Shown one piece after another: positions 48,560 through 60,170 of a stretch of DNA of 64,000 nt. The stretch comes from Lucifuga dentata (Eukaryota > Chordata > Actinopteri > Ophidiiformes > Bythitidae): NCBI GenBank assembly GCA_014773175.1, contig VXCM01000225.1:62001-126000 (forward strand), in the 5' to 3' direction. The notes under the pieces are model-generated. The model searched no databases and was not told the DNA's origin. It saw only the letters and a list, made by a program, of their open reading frames with translations. The position numbers and the translations under genes were made by a program. Numbering within the stretch: position 1 is the first letter of the stretch; each line of letters starts with the position of its first letter.

Positions 48560-49695
48560 AGCATCCATGCTAAAGTGAAACAGCATAGCTCATTCAAGGC
48601 ACTTCTGGAAGAGCTGTCTGCTGAATATGACCTGTTGCTTCACATTGAAATCCGACGGCTCAGCAGGGGAAAGAGTCTCCAGCACTTTCTATCACGTTTG
48701 AGTGAGATCAGAGTGTTCATGGAGTCCAGAGAGGAGGACACATCACTGCTTCAGGGCACCTAGTGGATACTGGACCTGGTCTTCCTAATTGACATCACTG
48801 GGAAATTGTTTGAACTGTGAACTGCAGGGTAAAGGTCAGACCATCAGTGACATGATCAGTGCTGTAAACTCATTTAAAGACAAAATCAGCCTTTTCATGC
48901 TACATTTACAGAAGAAGAAATTGCAGCTCTTTCCCTCTGTGCAGTCAGTTCTAAATGACTTCAGTCTTCAGCTTTTGAGGTCTTTGACAGGACTGTGAAC
49001 ACGTACTCTGAGCTCTTGACTTGGGCAAGAGTTTGAGGACAGATTTAATGACTTTGATAAGCTTGAGCCATGTGTACCATTCATTTCAAATGCTTTTATA
49101 CACATGAACATATGTATTTCTGAGCAGCTATGAGAGGCATTTCACCTTGATTTTAGTGAAGTGGAGATGGAGATTCTCACTCTGCAAAATGATCTTCGCC
49201 TCAAAGCCCATCAGGAGGCCTCTAACGTTTGGAGCCTGGTTGACCCAGAAAGTACAGCAGCCATGAACATTGCCTGTCTTTCTGGTTCCGCTTATCTGTG
49301 TGAATCTGCGTTTTCAGACATGAACGTTATTAAATAACAAACACAGATCAAGCCTTACTGATGCACATCTGCAGGACTTGATCAGATTTGATTGCCAGGT
49401 TAAACTGATTACAAGTTTCCCATTAATAGGGCTGTGTTGGTTTATTTTTTTCTTTGAAAACCCTGAAAGTAATTAGCACTGCACTTCAAATAAATTGAAA
49501 AATGTAAACTTTCAATGCTTTTTCTTAATGTTTTTTTTTTTCATTTTTTTTTAACTTTATATTATTTTATTAATCATGAATTGTAATTGAACCATGACAT
49601 CTAGTTTTATTATTATTCTTTATACATGAGTGGTTGCTATAGTGTTATTGTCTGCAGTATTTGACACATAATTTAATGATTAAGAGACAGAAAAT

Positions 49696-49732
<37 letters not shown>

Positions 49733-49809
49733 TTTGGTAAGGAAGGGGCTCTCCACATTATTTTTCGCTTCAGGTAGCTCTCGATGTCAAAAAGGTTGGA
49801 CACCCCTAA
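48560..49809 (+). mobile_element. hAT element remnant with 3' terminal repeat
   Basis: The transposase remnant is followed by an AT-rich 3' region containing a poly(T) at 49699-49729. It ends with AAAGGTTGGACACCCCTA at 49792-49808, the reverse complement of the TAGGGGTGTCCAACC type of hAT end. The matching 5' terminal repeat was not found upstream, so the left part is lost or replaced by the retroposon tail at 48.5 kb. No target duplication can be tested. Confidence 0.7.
48574..49420 (+). pseudogene. hAT-superfamily transposase remnant (GTF2IRD2/ZBED-like type)
   Basis: Translation shows the later half of a hAT transposase of the kind related to GTF2IRD2-type proteins. First comes LLEELSAEYDLLLHIEIRRL with SRGK, the RWLSRG-type motif, then LSEIRVFMESREEDTSLLQG. 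After a stop follow WILDLVFLIDITGKLFEL and, in another frame, GKGQTISDMISAVNSFKDK and LQKKKLQLFPSVQSVLND. The C-terminal dimerisation part survives as EILTLQNDLRLKAHQEAS and SAYLCESAFSDMNVIK. At least two stops and a frameshift interrupt the first part, and 48999-49160 is heavily degraded. The N-terminal BED zinc finger is missing. Dead copy. Confidence 0.85.
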
Positions 49810-51087
49810 TCTAAAGTAATTAAAATCCTTGAATTAAAATAAAATGATTCATATTTCGATCTTTGAACATCATAAATTGAAGTAGTTGATAGTAGTTATT
49901 GTCAATCAATTATGATTAACTTTGTGGTAATATCAATGTTTTACCTCTGACAGTCAAATCTTTAAATTGTAAAATGACTTAATAATTTACAAAACTATAA
50001 CATATATTTGATTTTGTGTGTATTTATGCATTTGTGTCCCATGAGGTCAAAACATTTGTTTAAAGTCATAAAGATTTGCGTTGCAGCATTCTACAAAGCA
50101 TACACTAAAATAGCTTCAGTGCTTATCTTTCATCTCCTTGAACTTTTTCAACGTCAAGCTGTGAACTACCACTGCCAGCGGAGTTATCTCATAAAATAAA
50201 GACATAAAGGGAATCTTTGAAGCACACACCTTTAGTATCCCCTTATGGTAGCTGATAATAAAAACGAATTATTCTTCATGTTTGGCAGCCCACTTGGGAC
50301 CATATCTACACGTCAGTGGATTCAGAATGGAGGAGCTGAAGTCTTTTAAGAGCCTTTCATTATTATAATTGCCATGTCTGTCCATCACAGGGGCACTCCT
50401 GAAGGAACATTATCTCTTCATGTACATCTGTGTGAGATTTTACATGGGAAATATGCACATTACACGCACATATCAATTCAAAGCACAAGTCACATTATGC
50501 TGGAATTCATTCAAGTCAAATTTAACATTCAGATTTTTTTTTTTTTTTTTTTTTNTTTTTTTTTTTTTTTTTTTGTAGCTCACGGTGGTTTAACTGACAT
50601 GAAGGAGCTCTTATGTACAATTTGCATAATTATTTTGCTAAGATGTAGTTTGAGTCTTGCTTTAGCTAAAGTATTTGGCACAAATTAAGGAATAAAAAAA
50701 GCTGTTTAAAGGAAGTACCACTGATTTTCCATGTTGGTGAAAATGAAATGTCTAATCACCAAGTGCCAGACTTAGTAAGAAGCAATGCAAATAATATAAT
50801 AATGTAATGTACCAAGTGTTATAATTAAATAAAACATAACGATATAGATGCATTTTAGGCACCATCAGATTGTTGAGGTTAAAGCATTTAGATTCAGGCA
50901 AGGTTTTAGGACAGGATATTATTAGTATTATATATTATTTATTTATTTATTTATTATGTTTTTCTTCTTTTTTTTCTCTTCTTTATCTGTCTGCATATAG
51001 TCGTGGTATATGCCAAGATTGGCATAAACCGTTTTATATATATATGCAATTTGATCTTGCAACAGACAGGTAACATACTGTGCGTGA

Positions 51088-51108
51088 GTGTGTGTGTGTG
51101 TGTGTGTG
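51088..51108. repeat. (TG)n microsatellite
   Basis: About ten TG units; a second tract lies about 100 bases downstream. Confidence 0.9.
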
Positions 51109-51210
51109 ACCTTCACCAGCCCTCCTTGACCAACCTATCACGTTTTATTTAAAGTTATTATATTTATTTAAAATTATTATATTAGTATTGTCAGTCTGAC
51201 ACCCTCTGTG

Positions 51211-51239
51211 GGTGTGTGTGTGTGTGTGTGTGTGTGTGT
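51211..51239. repeat. (TG)n microsatellite
   Basis: About 14 TG units. Confidence 0.9.
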
Positions 51240-51545
51240 TCTGCACATGGCCACTTTACTCTGTTGACCTGAAACACTGGTTTGATGATATCCATGAGGC
51301 AAATACTGTTGCCTGTGGGAGTTTTTTGCCACCTATGGGCAGGTGGACCAGGTCACGGAGGTGAAGGTGAAGGCAGGAAATGCTGCAACAAGCACGATAT
51401 AGAAGTAATAACAATGAAGGTAAGTGTAAGAAAACAAAGCAAAATGTGCAGCAGGGCATCTTGGAATGATTGTAGTTGCAGTTTCAAGCCAAAATTTATC
51501 ATTTTGGTCAGTGGGTGGAGCAGGAGCAAAGTTTGAGTATCCAGA

Positions 51546-51870
51546 ATTGAACAGGTTTATCCTCTGGGGAGCATGATTTTTTTGCTATTTCTGTTGTACA
51601 AGTGGGAGTTTTGCCATTATGATCCCAAAGAAACAATAGAATCTTGATTACAATAAAACAAAAAAACAAAAAACAGGATTCATCCTTTGGGGTTCATGAA
51701 CATCCAAAAAAATAAAAATAAAAATGAATGAATGAATTAATTTAAAAAAAAATCATTGACCATGTAAGGGGACCATGTATAATTTTTTGGCCGTCTGGTC
51801 AGCAGATGTTGAGATATCTTTCCCTGGATGTGGTGGACAGCAGTTAGCATTACCACATCTGCTATTGGTA
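51546..51870 (-). repeat. Old teleost interspersed repeat, two overlapping pieces
   Basis: Phrases match the reverse orientation of the repeat seen at 2.5 kb: GTTTATCCTCTGGGGAGCAT at about 51556, GGATTCATCCTTTGGGGTTC at about 51676, and AGATGTTGAGATATCTTTCC with GGATGTGGTGGAC at 51802-51838. The middle carries A-rich expansions. Two copies of the 'ATCCTYTGGGG' phrase suggest two insertions or a partial duplication. Confidence 0.5.
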
Positions 51871-52119
51871 TTTACCAGTGAGGCAATGATTGAACTTACA
51901 GTAATGGATAATAAATTTCGAAAGAAAATTTGTGTCCTTTTTTTTTTGTTTTTTTTTTTATTGTCCATTACATGGATCTCAATCTGAACTATAAGCCATC
52001 CTTCTGTATCATGGCGTAGAGTGGTGTGTTAGGATGCGGTGCTCCCTGCAGAGGGTGTCTCATTACAGAATATGTGGAACAAAAGAGATGCCCAAGGGAA
52101 TTTATTTAGGCTTCCTGGC

Positions 52120-52202
52120 GAGGGAGGGAGGGAGAGGGAGAGAGAGAGGGAGAGAGAGAGAGAGAGAGAGAGAGANGAGGGAGGGAGGGAGAGGGAGAGA
52201 GA

Positions 52203-52235
<33 letters not shown>
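52120..52235 (+). repeat. (GA)n/(GGGA)n repeat duplicated across an N
   Basis: Positions 52120-52175 (GGGA-rich passing into GA) are repeated identically starting at 52177, with only the N at 52176 between. As at 20.1 kb, this is most easily explained as two overlapping contig ends joined without merging. The arginine/glutamate-rich frames across it are not proteins. Confidence 0.85.
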
Positions 52236-52240
<5 letters not shown>

Positions 52241-53075
52241 GCTGCTAGAGTTAAAGCACACGTCTCTGAGCAGCTTCCCTTCAGAAATAAGTTGGTTTGT
52301 TTGGCGAGGGTTTTCTGTTGGCTGTTGTAGATTATCAAAAATATTTTAAATGTTGATCAAACTGTCAAACTCGCTTAAGGGGATATATGTATCTGATGGG
52401 AATAAGACAACACTAAAACATGAGTTATCAAAATTCTCTTGTAGTGCGACTATAATAAACCTCGGTAACTCTGGTAAATCCTACATTAATTCTACATTAC
52501 TGCATATCAATGAACAAACGTTGTTGTTGTTGTTTGTCATGCCAGCATAACAAAATATATGCTATAAAAAATCTGTTTTTTAATTGGAATACAACACTTC
52601 TACACTTAAAAGTCAAATTTAGCAAATACAGGTTATTCTTTATGACTTTACTATCAATGCATTTAATTTTTATTTTTTTATTTTTTTGCTAAATGAAACG
52701 GTTTATGTGTTCACGTGCGCCATCATGCTATCATAATGGCGAATTAGCACACATGGTAACTGGTATAGATGATGTAGTCATTGAAACAGAGGAGCTCGGA
52801 GTTGATTTTTTTTTTTTGTTTTTTGTAATCCACTGTATATTACAATCTTTTACGCTTATATTGAATGATCCTGATGATAGCAGGATAGCAGCTTCCACAA
52901 CAGAACTAAAAACACAGAGAGGAAGTAGCTACCAAATGCTCTTAGGCTAAAATCTGATGGATCCTTCCAGGGATCCACTGTTCCACCCACACGTCCACCA
53001 CATTTTCAGAAAGGGCATTTTATTTATGACATGCATACATATTAAAATCGTATGAATAAAAGGCTTTGTTTTTCT
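52236..53075. other. Unremarkable AT-rich DNA
   Basis: No recognised gene or transposon. T-rich tracts near 52660-52690 and 52806-52822. Confidence 0.5.
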
Positions 53076-53425
53076 TTGTGTGGTCTCCCCGTCAGGATCG
53101 CCCACCGCACGTTAAAAGGGCAAACCGCCGTGAATGCAGAAAGAGCCATTTCTTTAGGCCAGTAATTCAGTATAATAAGATATATTGTCAATGAAGAGTA
53201 ACCACTTTCTCCTTGATGGGATGGTCTAATTAATGGCAAGGATAATTAACTGAGTCCCATTTCATTGGCCACAAAGTGCAAGGCAGCAGCCCCATTATCC
53301 TGTTGCTAACTGGAGTGTCCTTCCTCTCATCCCCTGTCTTAATGCCATCAAATACCATTCCTGATTGTCCAATTTACAGAGTGCTCTGGGATCTCGCTGC
53401 TTGTTGAGGCACGGAAATGCATCAC
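53076..53425. promoter_or_regulatory. Strong CNE-like block
   Basis: A 350-base repeat-free block with balanced composition. It has TCTAATTAATGGCAAGGATA and GGATAATTAACTGAG at 53226-53255, a CCATTTCATTGGCCAC segment containing an inverted CCAAT box near 53258, and CCATTATCCTG near 53292. No coding frame beyond chance. Among the best candidate enhancers here by appearance. Confidence 0.4.
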
Positions 53426-54146
53426 AACTACGAGGTGAATGCTCAGTGAGGTCTAATCACAAACGCGCATCGCAACACCCCAAATATTTTCCACCTCACT
53501 CTTTAAGCACGGCCTCGCTACTCGAGCATCTTGGCTGATTCAGTAAGCTGGTTTTGTTCATTATATCTTACATGCAGAATATTATTCCATACTTAACACT
53601 GGAGGTATGAAAAAGCCTAGTTTAAAAGAAGAAGCTTTGCTGGGATTCCCACACATTAAATGATATTTTTTTTGTGTGTGTGTGTGTTAAGCATAGATAA
53701 CACTGAACTCCCCCCAAAAAGGTATTGGCAGCAGGATGGTGGACGGCAAAATCCAGATAGTTCAGAGATTTTTATAAATGGAGGTCAGCATCTTGTAACC
53801 TTGGTGACCCAGGAAAGTGAACCAAGATTGAGCCAACAGCTTAGAATTGCTTTGAGGAAACCTAATAACATTTGTACTTCCTGTCATAAAATAATCCACA
53901 CACCCTATTAGACACTATAATAGGTGATGCTTTTCTCTTATCTAAAGAAATAATCCCACTCATTTCCTCATGCCAACATCACAAATGATAATACATAAAT
54001 ATGTAGGATAATAGTTAAATATACTGTTCAGCTTTGCAGTATATTACAAGGATGTTTTGACATATTATTAAATGATAGCCTTTAAGAATAGAACGTCTAC
54101 ACTTTGTTATGACATGTGGCACTAAAACTGTATTGAGTTTTAAGTT
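53426..54146. other. Unremarkable DNA
   Basis: A (TG)n tract at 53674-53687. The 83-codon frame at 53660-53911 is not recognised. No transposon seen. Confidence 0.5.
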
Positions 54147-54812
54147 AATTTTTATGGAATCAGATTAGTGTCATAAATGGTCGAGCGCGTAGATGAGAAG
54201 CGAGCAAGCAGTTATGCATCCGTGAGAGAACGCATCCCTGAGCCTCACCTGTGCTCGCTCGCTAGTCACCCAACGCTCGCTCGCTTGCGAAGATGATTTT
54301 TGAGAGTTTGGAGGCGGGGCTGAGAAGTCAGTGGTCCATTTTTCGGATTTCAGACAGCGGATATACCAGATATAAATTGGAATCAGAATGGTGTTGTGAT
54401 GTCAGTTGGTACACAGATTAACTGTCATATTCCCTAATTTCTATTGTACATTTAAATAAATAAGTTTTGTTGGAAAAAAAAAAAAAAAGTTCATCCACCA
54501 AAACAGTGACCAATCTGAAAAGTGGACCACTGACTTCTCAGCCCCGCCTGCAGAGTCTCAAAAATCATCTTTGTGAGTGCGCAAGTTCTGGGTGACCAGC
54601 GAGTGCAGGCGAGGCTCGGGGCTTCGTGCTCGTGCGGTGCTTTTCCGCTCTCACAGATGCGTAGCTATTCGCTTGCTTCTTGCCTACATGCTCTCAAAAC
54701 AGAAATGCGCTCTCGCACGGTGCTTTTCCACTCTTGCGAATGCATAACTGCTCGCTTGCTCCTCATCTACGTGCTCACCCATTTCTGACACTAATCTGAT
54801 TCCATAAATTTT
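54147..54812. mobile_element. Foldback DNA transposon with 6-bp target duplication
   Basis: Element 54153-54806 (654 bases) begins TATGGAATCAGATTAGTGTC and ends with the reverse complement, GACACTAATCTGATTCCATA. It is flanked by a perfect direct repeat AATTTT at 54147-54152 and 54807-54812. The arms continue inward as imperfect inverted repeats, including GGCGGGGCTGAGAAGTCAGT near 54312 against ACTGACTTCTCAGCCCCGCC near 54530, with a loop of about 150 bases between. It is GC-richer than its flanks and rich in GCTCGC/GCGAGC motifs. The right arm holds two diverged copies of a roughly 80-base unit. There is no transposase. A 6-bp duplication with TA-starting ends might fit IS3EU, but that is a guess. 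Confidence 0.85.
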
Positions 54813-57800
54813 ACTTGTTATTCACAATTGCAGCATGTCTGGTCACAACATCAGTTGTCAGTGTGAAATAAACTCACCAGGTGGATGTTACAGGCCTGAC
54901 CTTTTTCTTCTGCAAGGCAAACACTGCAATATTGTTTATTATCATCTCTGCTTCTTATAGTAAGTGAAAACCAAGGCTTAAACATTATACATATATATAA
55001 AAATTTGTTCTTCAAAAGAGATGGTATTATTACATAACAAAATATTGGACATTTTTTAAGGAGTATGTTCAGGATGTCCATTTGTACATTTCTAAAAATA
55101 CAAGGAGAATTCACGCTTGTCAGGATGATAAAGAAGGTTTAGCCTGCAAGAAAATGCATTTACTTCAAGATATCTCCAAACTGTTGACAGTTTTGCATTT
55201 TGCACATACAAAGGTTTGCACACCATTCACTGTGGCTTTTATACCAGCCAATAGACGCTTTCTCAATAAATAACCCCACACCTGCTCAAAGTGCTTTAAC
55301 ATTCTGCAATCCTGACATTTTAGAAAGAAAAAAAAAAGAAAACATAAAGGTGTGGATTCCTGTTACTGACTCTTAAAATGTGTTGGACATAAAACTGTTG
55401 ACTGTCCTCCACCATCTGTGTGCAGACGTAAAATTTCAGCTTTCGTTTGGGTCTGTGACATCGTTCTGAACAACAACATCAGGAAATGTCAGAACACGTC
55501 ACTTAACTCTGTGTGGGATCGTTTACATTTTAAGCCTTTTTTAAAATCTCTTTGATTTGTTGTGATAAATGATTGCATTGTAGCAGCCATTTTCCTATTG
55601 GACAATATTTATATATATTTCTCCTTGGAACATGTCTAGGCTGTCAGTAGACTTGATGAGACTGCAGTAATTTTCAAAAGCATGTAACCTGTTGGCATGT
55701 TGCAGCTTTAAAGCGTCTCTGATGTCGTTTGTAATAAAAGAGGCGTGACTGGGTGCAAACAAATGTCTTTAGTGTTTATGAAACAGTTGTGGCAGTTGTG
55801 GAGGCATTACTGGTGTGAGCTTATATTCTTTGGGGATTACGGGGAATCAACACAGCTGCAGTAAAGATGGTGTTAACAGAAGCAGATGTTATTTGTTTTA
55901 TTACTTAGGGAAGGGGTGTTACTGCCGTGGGCATCTTTGCCTCAGACGATGTTTAATTTCAGCACAGCCTTTATTAATAAGCCTTCTTGGTAAGCATACA
56001 AAGTACTCAGGTACATTGTTCATTATGAATCAATCTTTTATCCTTTAGGAACATCTGATTTGACATGATTACAGATCTGTTCAAAGACAGACAAAACTTT
56101 TTTAAAATTTCACACACACCAATATTCCATTGGTCAAGGAGTAATAAAATTCTGAACCAAAAAGTGTATTCTTATCTTTTCTGTGGACCAAAAAAAAAAA
56201 TAAAATAAAATAAAATAAAGAATAGTCGTAAGCACTGTATAAATCTTAAAACATTTCCTGTGCACATTAATATTAGTAGATTTTCATCTAGTGGGTTTCT
56301 CTGCTTGCTGAAAACAAGATATTATAAGATTGATAGGAACACCAAAAACACAATCATTTCTGAAACCTTGGCTATAAAGCCATTAGCATTCAGGATCTGT
56401 CCATCTGTGTCGGATGGTTTTGAAATGAATGCGCTGCTCCAGCTTAGGAACATCTCATCTCCATGAATATAAAGGTTACCAGATCGTTCATGTTTTGATT
56501 ACTATAGCAGATAACGTATGCGTTAAAGGAACAGACCTGAAACTTAAACAAGGTCAAACCTTAAATATATACCACACAGCTGTATCTAAAATTGGACCTG
56601 GGGCTTAATATCTAATACGCAGTTCAGTGCAGCTGAAGATAACTGGGACATGATCTATTGCGTGTGCCAAGGTGCATCCTCCGACTTATACGCCGTACCG
56701 CCTTTTATATCCTGTTTACAATACATCTTATATTGACACAGCCTTATCGGTACCATTCTTAAAACACACACTTGAAACAGCAGCAATGGCAAATCCAGTG
56801 TCTGCAAACAGAGCAGCTGTGTGTGTGACGCTGAGGAGGCTCCGTGCGGTTTCTAAAGTGCTGACGCTGATGTACTATTGACAGGCGCCGAGGTCTTTGC
56901 TTCTGACACGTTAAGGTCATATTACTTCCCTCCAACCTTTCTGCCTCTCTGACTGAGCTGGGCACTAAAGATAGCCACAGCCAATACAGAGGCCCAACTC
57001 TTACCATGTTGATGATTAAAAATTCACGAGCCTTTAATGTTAAACATGACAAAGAGCAATGAGGCAATCAAGTTTGGGACGGGTTAAAATATATTCTAAA
57101 GAGATTTAACAGATCCGCCTGTCAATGTAATACCCTCCAGATGGATCTGGTTTACAGTATTGCATGAAAGCATGGTTTAAAGTAAAAACATAAGTTCCTA
57201 AACAGATGTTATGACTTGCCACAGTCCTCTTAAGTTGGACAGGCAATACGTTATTGAAGTGCAAAATTCAATATATTGTCTTGGCAGCATAAATAATGTA
57301 TCACAGGCTCTTAGGGTAAAAAGGAGAGGAGGTTATAAATATGAAACATATGAGTTGTATTGACAAGGCCTCGCCAAGCTGGCACCCGTCATCAGCAGGA
57401 GAGCTTCTCATGAAACTACACATGGGTGTCCTCTGTCCTCTTTGTCCTTATTGGACTGCCGGAGGTCACATGAGTAAACAGATGTGAAGGTGAAATGTAC
57501 TCATGCACTTCCAGTAATACAGTACATCCATCTGTCCGTCTGTCTCTGTCTGTCTGTCTGTCTATGTCTATCCATCCTTCCTTCCTTCCTTTTCATCTCA
57601 TCTTGACTTATAAACAGCGACATTAACAGGATCCAATACTTTTAATTGGAAAGGGAATACGACTTGTGATTTGAATTCATGGCGGTTGCCGTGACGCTGC
57701 CTTCAAAGAAATAATTGTTACCTGATCGATGGTTCCTGATGATTCCTGACCAAGTCTCAGAGCTGCGTTACTCGCGGGGGGGGACACGTGAAGACAGATC

Positions 57801-58190
57801 ATTTCATGGTCACGTGGTGAAGAGGCGCTTCATAAGAGTAACGCATCTACTTTATTTTGTGGGTCCAGAATATGGTATCCATGGTTACAGTCATTATTCC
57901 TCTCTGCATTGGTTGTTGATAGTGCATAGATTTATTTTTTTATTTTATTTACTTTTTTTTTTTTTTTTTTNTTTTTTTTTTTTTTTTTGTATTTGCTGTA
58001 TATTCTGGAGTATTAATATTAATAACTCAAAAAGTCAAATAAATGTCCCGCTTGCTGGATTGAGCATGAAACACATTTTGTATCTATTTTATGATCAGTA
58101 TGTAATTTTAATAATCAAATATTTGTAACAGGAAATAGTTATTGTACCCTGGGTGTTCTCATGAGGGCATAACATATTTTTGACTTGCAA
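54813..58190. other. Non-coding DNA with simple repeats
   Basis: (AAAAT)n at 56201-56219, (CTGT)n/(CTTC)n at 57531-57592 and an N-interrupted poly(T) at about 57953-57988 (N at 57971). The 137-codon frame at 57715-58128 crosses that tract and is not a gene. Regions 57060-57200 and 57360-57480 are repeat-free but not distinctive enough to call. Confidence 0.45.
57531..57592. repeat. (CTGT)n/(CTTC)n compound microsatellite
   Basis: CTGT-type units pass into CTAT and CTTC units. Confidence 0.9.
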
Positions 58191-58350
58191 AGTAGCCATC
58201 ATACCCACTTATATTATAATAACCTAAGAATAATTAATCAATTTTAGATCATTGGTGGCCCATCTGATGAGCCGGCTGATTAAATATCCTTTATCTTATT
58301 GATTTTTATGAGCCGAGTGTTCACCTGTGACCACAGTGGCTTGTTTTTTA
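58191..58350. promoter_or_regulatory. Candidate conserved non-coding element
   Basis: AGAATAATTAATCAATTTTA near 58229 and CTGATTAAATATCC near 58277 lie in a short repeat-free block. It ends in a TGTGACCACAGTGG segment containing a RUNX-type ACCACA core. No coding frame. Confidence 0.33.
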
Positions 58351-60170
58351 ACTTGCTGATGTCTCTTTTGCCTTTTTTTTTTTTCTATGCTGTGATGCTG
58401 TGAAGATGCTCTACCATGACAGGATTTTACAAAATAGAAAGTTTAAGCAAGTAAAACAACTTTTTTCTTTTAACATCAGTTGAAAACATGAGTCAGGAAT
58501 CAAACAGGCTAAACATTCTGTTCATTTTCCAGCTTCAAACCAGCTTTTAGTCATTTCTACTTGTCTCCATTGAATAATGGGGAATTATTGGAAAATGTCT
58601 TTCTTTTATTTCGTTTCTCCATACCGTAGCATCTTAAAGAAACCAGCTTCATGAACACCATAAGGTGGGATTGTAGTTGCAGAATAGTGGGTCCTTTTTT
58701 TTTTTATTCCCAATTCTGTCACTTCACCCTCCTGCTGCTCCCTGCCATCTTCACACTGCTTTCCTGACTTATCCTGCCATCCATCTGCCATCTTTTCCCC
58801 ACTCTGAGGAAAAATTAAACAAAAATAGCGCTCCTGATCACCACAACAAACCATTAGACTGCTAAAGGAACATTTCACAAACTTCAAATCAATCTAGTTT
58901 GTTATTTTGCAGAAAGAACTAGTGAAGTTTGCCCAATTATACGCTGCACGATAAGTTATCAGCATGTATTTATATTTAATTGAACATAAATTAACTAATC
59001 TGTAACTTTTTGATTTTAATTATTTCAGTACTCTAATTGTAATTTGGTGTTATTTTATGCAAAGAATTTACTGTATTTCAAACACACTGGCCCTAGAAAT
59101 GAAAAACACTTTGCTTCTTGTGTGGAAGACAATTTCTCCTGGGAAAACTTCCAATCCTGAATGTTTAGAAGAGTACATTTTTAATGAACTGGCTGCACAT
59201 TGCATGATATAATATAATATGTTGATCTAATTGATATGATACAGTTGCAACAAATAGGAATGGACAGTTAAATTGCTAAATGTTGGCTTGTTTCAACATA
59301 GCCCTCTGCATATTGCTTGCTATTTCTATTTTTATTTATTTTTTTAAAATTTACATTAAACCCTCTGTAAGGCATGTTTTATAATAATGATACCAATCAA
59401 CGTGTACTCTATGTAAACAGACCCCCTGGAAATGTTTTCTGCAGAACATAATGACAAGTTTAATTAATTTTTCATCGCTGAGGGCAAGTACGCTAACATG
59501 CCTGACCTGTCTAATACCTGTCACACAATATTCCGTAAATAGTTCTGGATTGCTGATATTGTGCAAAGACCAATTAGCCTGAAGAGTCAGACACATGAAG
59601 TGCTACAGGAGCTGTTCTTAGTTTCCATCTCATCTCATATCTCTGCTTTCCTGCTGCTTAGACTTACAGTGATTACTGAGATAGCATCTGGACATTCTCT
59701 TTCTTCCTTTACGCAAAATATGCTGCATATTCCGTTTTCTCACAGACCGTCCTGTTTCTTAATTTATGTCTTTCTTGAGCTCAATACCTCAAGAAGCTTT
59801 GTTCAAACTAGCTAAATTCAGACTAGCTAAGTTACTGGTTAAGTTCAAACACCAAAAATGTCAGTAAATCAGCTCCTAGCCTTTGTTGCTAAGCAAAGTT
59901 AAAGCTCACACTGTTGTTTCCGTTACAGCTAACCTTGGGATAAATTTATCTTTTCACATTTTGGCGGATTTATCTTAAGGTCACAGGAATATTCTGTTTT
60001 GGGTTGGATTTTTCTTTCATTTATTGCAGCTCACACACATATTGCAAAGAATCTGAAAAGAGAACCGATTGAGTGAGTTTGTTTGAAGTCAAAGATGAGG
60101 AGGGGGAGAAGAGAAGAGAGTTTCACGATGGGAAGTCTGTGTTGGGTTACAGGAAACCCGCAGATCTTTT
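58351..60170. other. Unremarkable AT-rich DNA
   Basis: Short poly(T) tracts near 58374 and 58697. A local repeat of ACTAGCTAA units lies at 59808-59832. Frames of 81-93 codons are unrecognisable. No transposon recognised. Confidence 0.5.

Larger units (their letters stand above)
49810..51545. other. Non-coding DNA with simple repeats
   Basis: N-interrupted poly(T) at 50534-50574 (N at 50555), (ATTT)n at 50936-50954, and two (TG)n tracts (51088-51108, 51211-51239). Frames at 50369-50688 cross the poly(T) and are artefacts. No exon recognised. Confidence 0.5.

Noticed and set aside
52034..52338. Arg/Glu-rich and Ser/Leu-rich frames
   Set aside because: They are translations of the duplicated GA/GGGA simple repeat and continue through an N.
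57715..58128. 137-codon frame
   Set aside because: It runs through an N-interrupted poly(T), giving an artificial phenylalanine stretch; the frame after the N is arbitrary.
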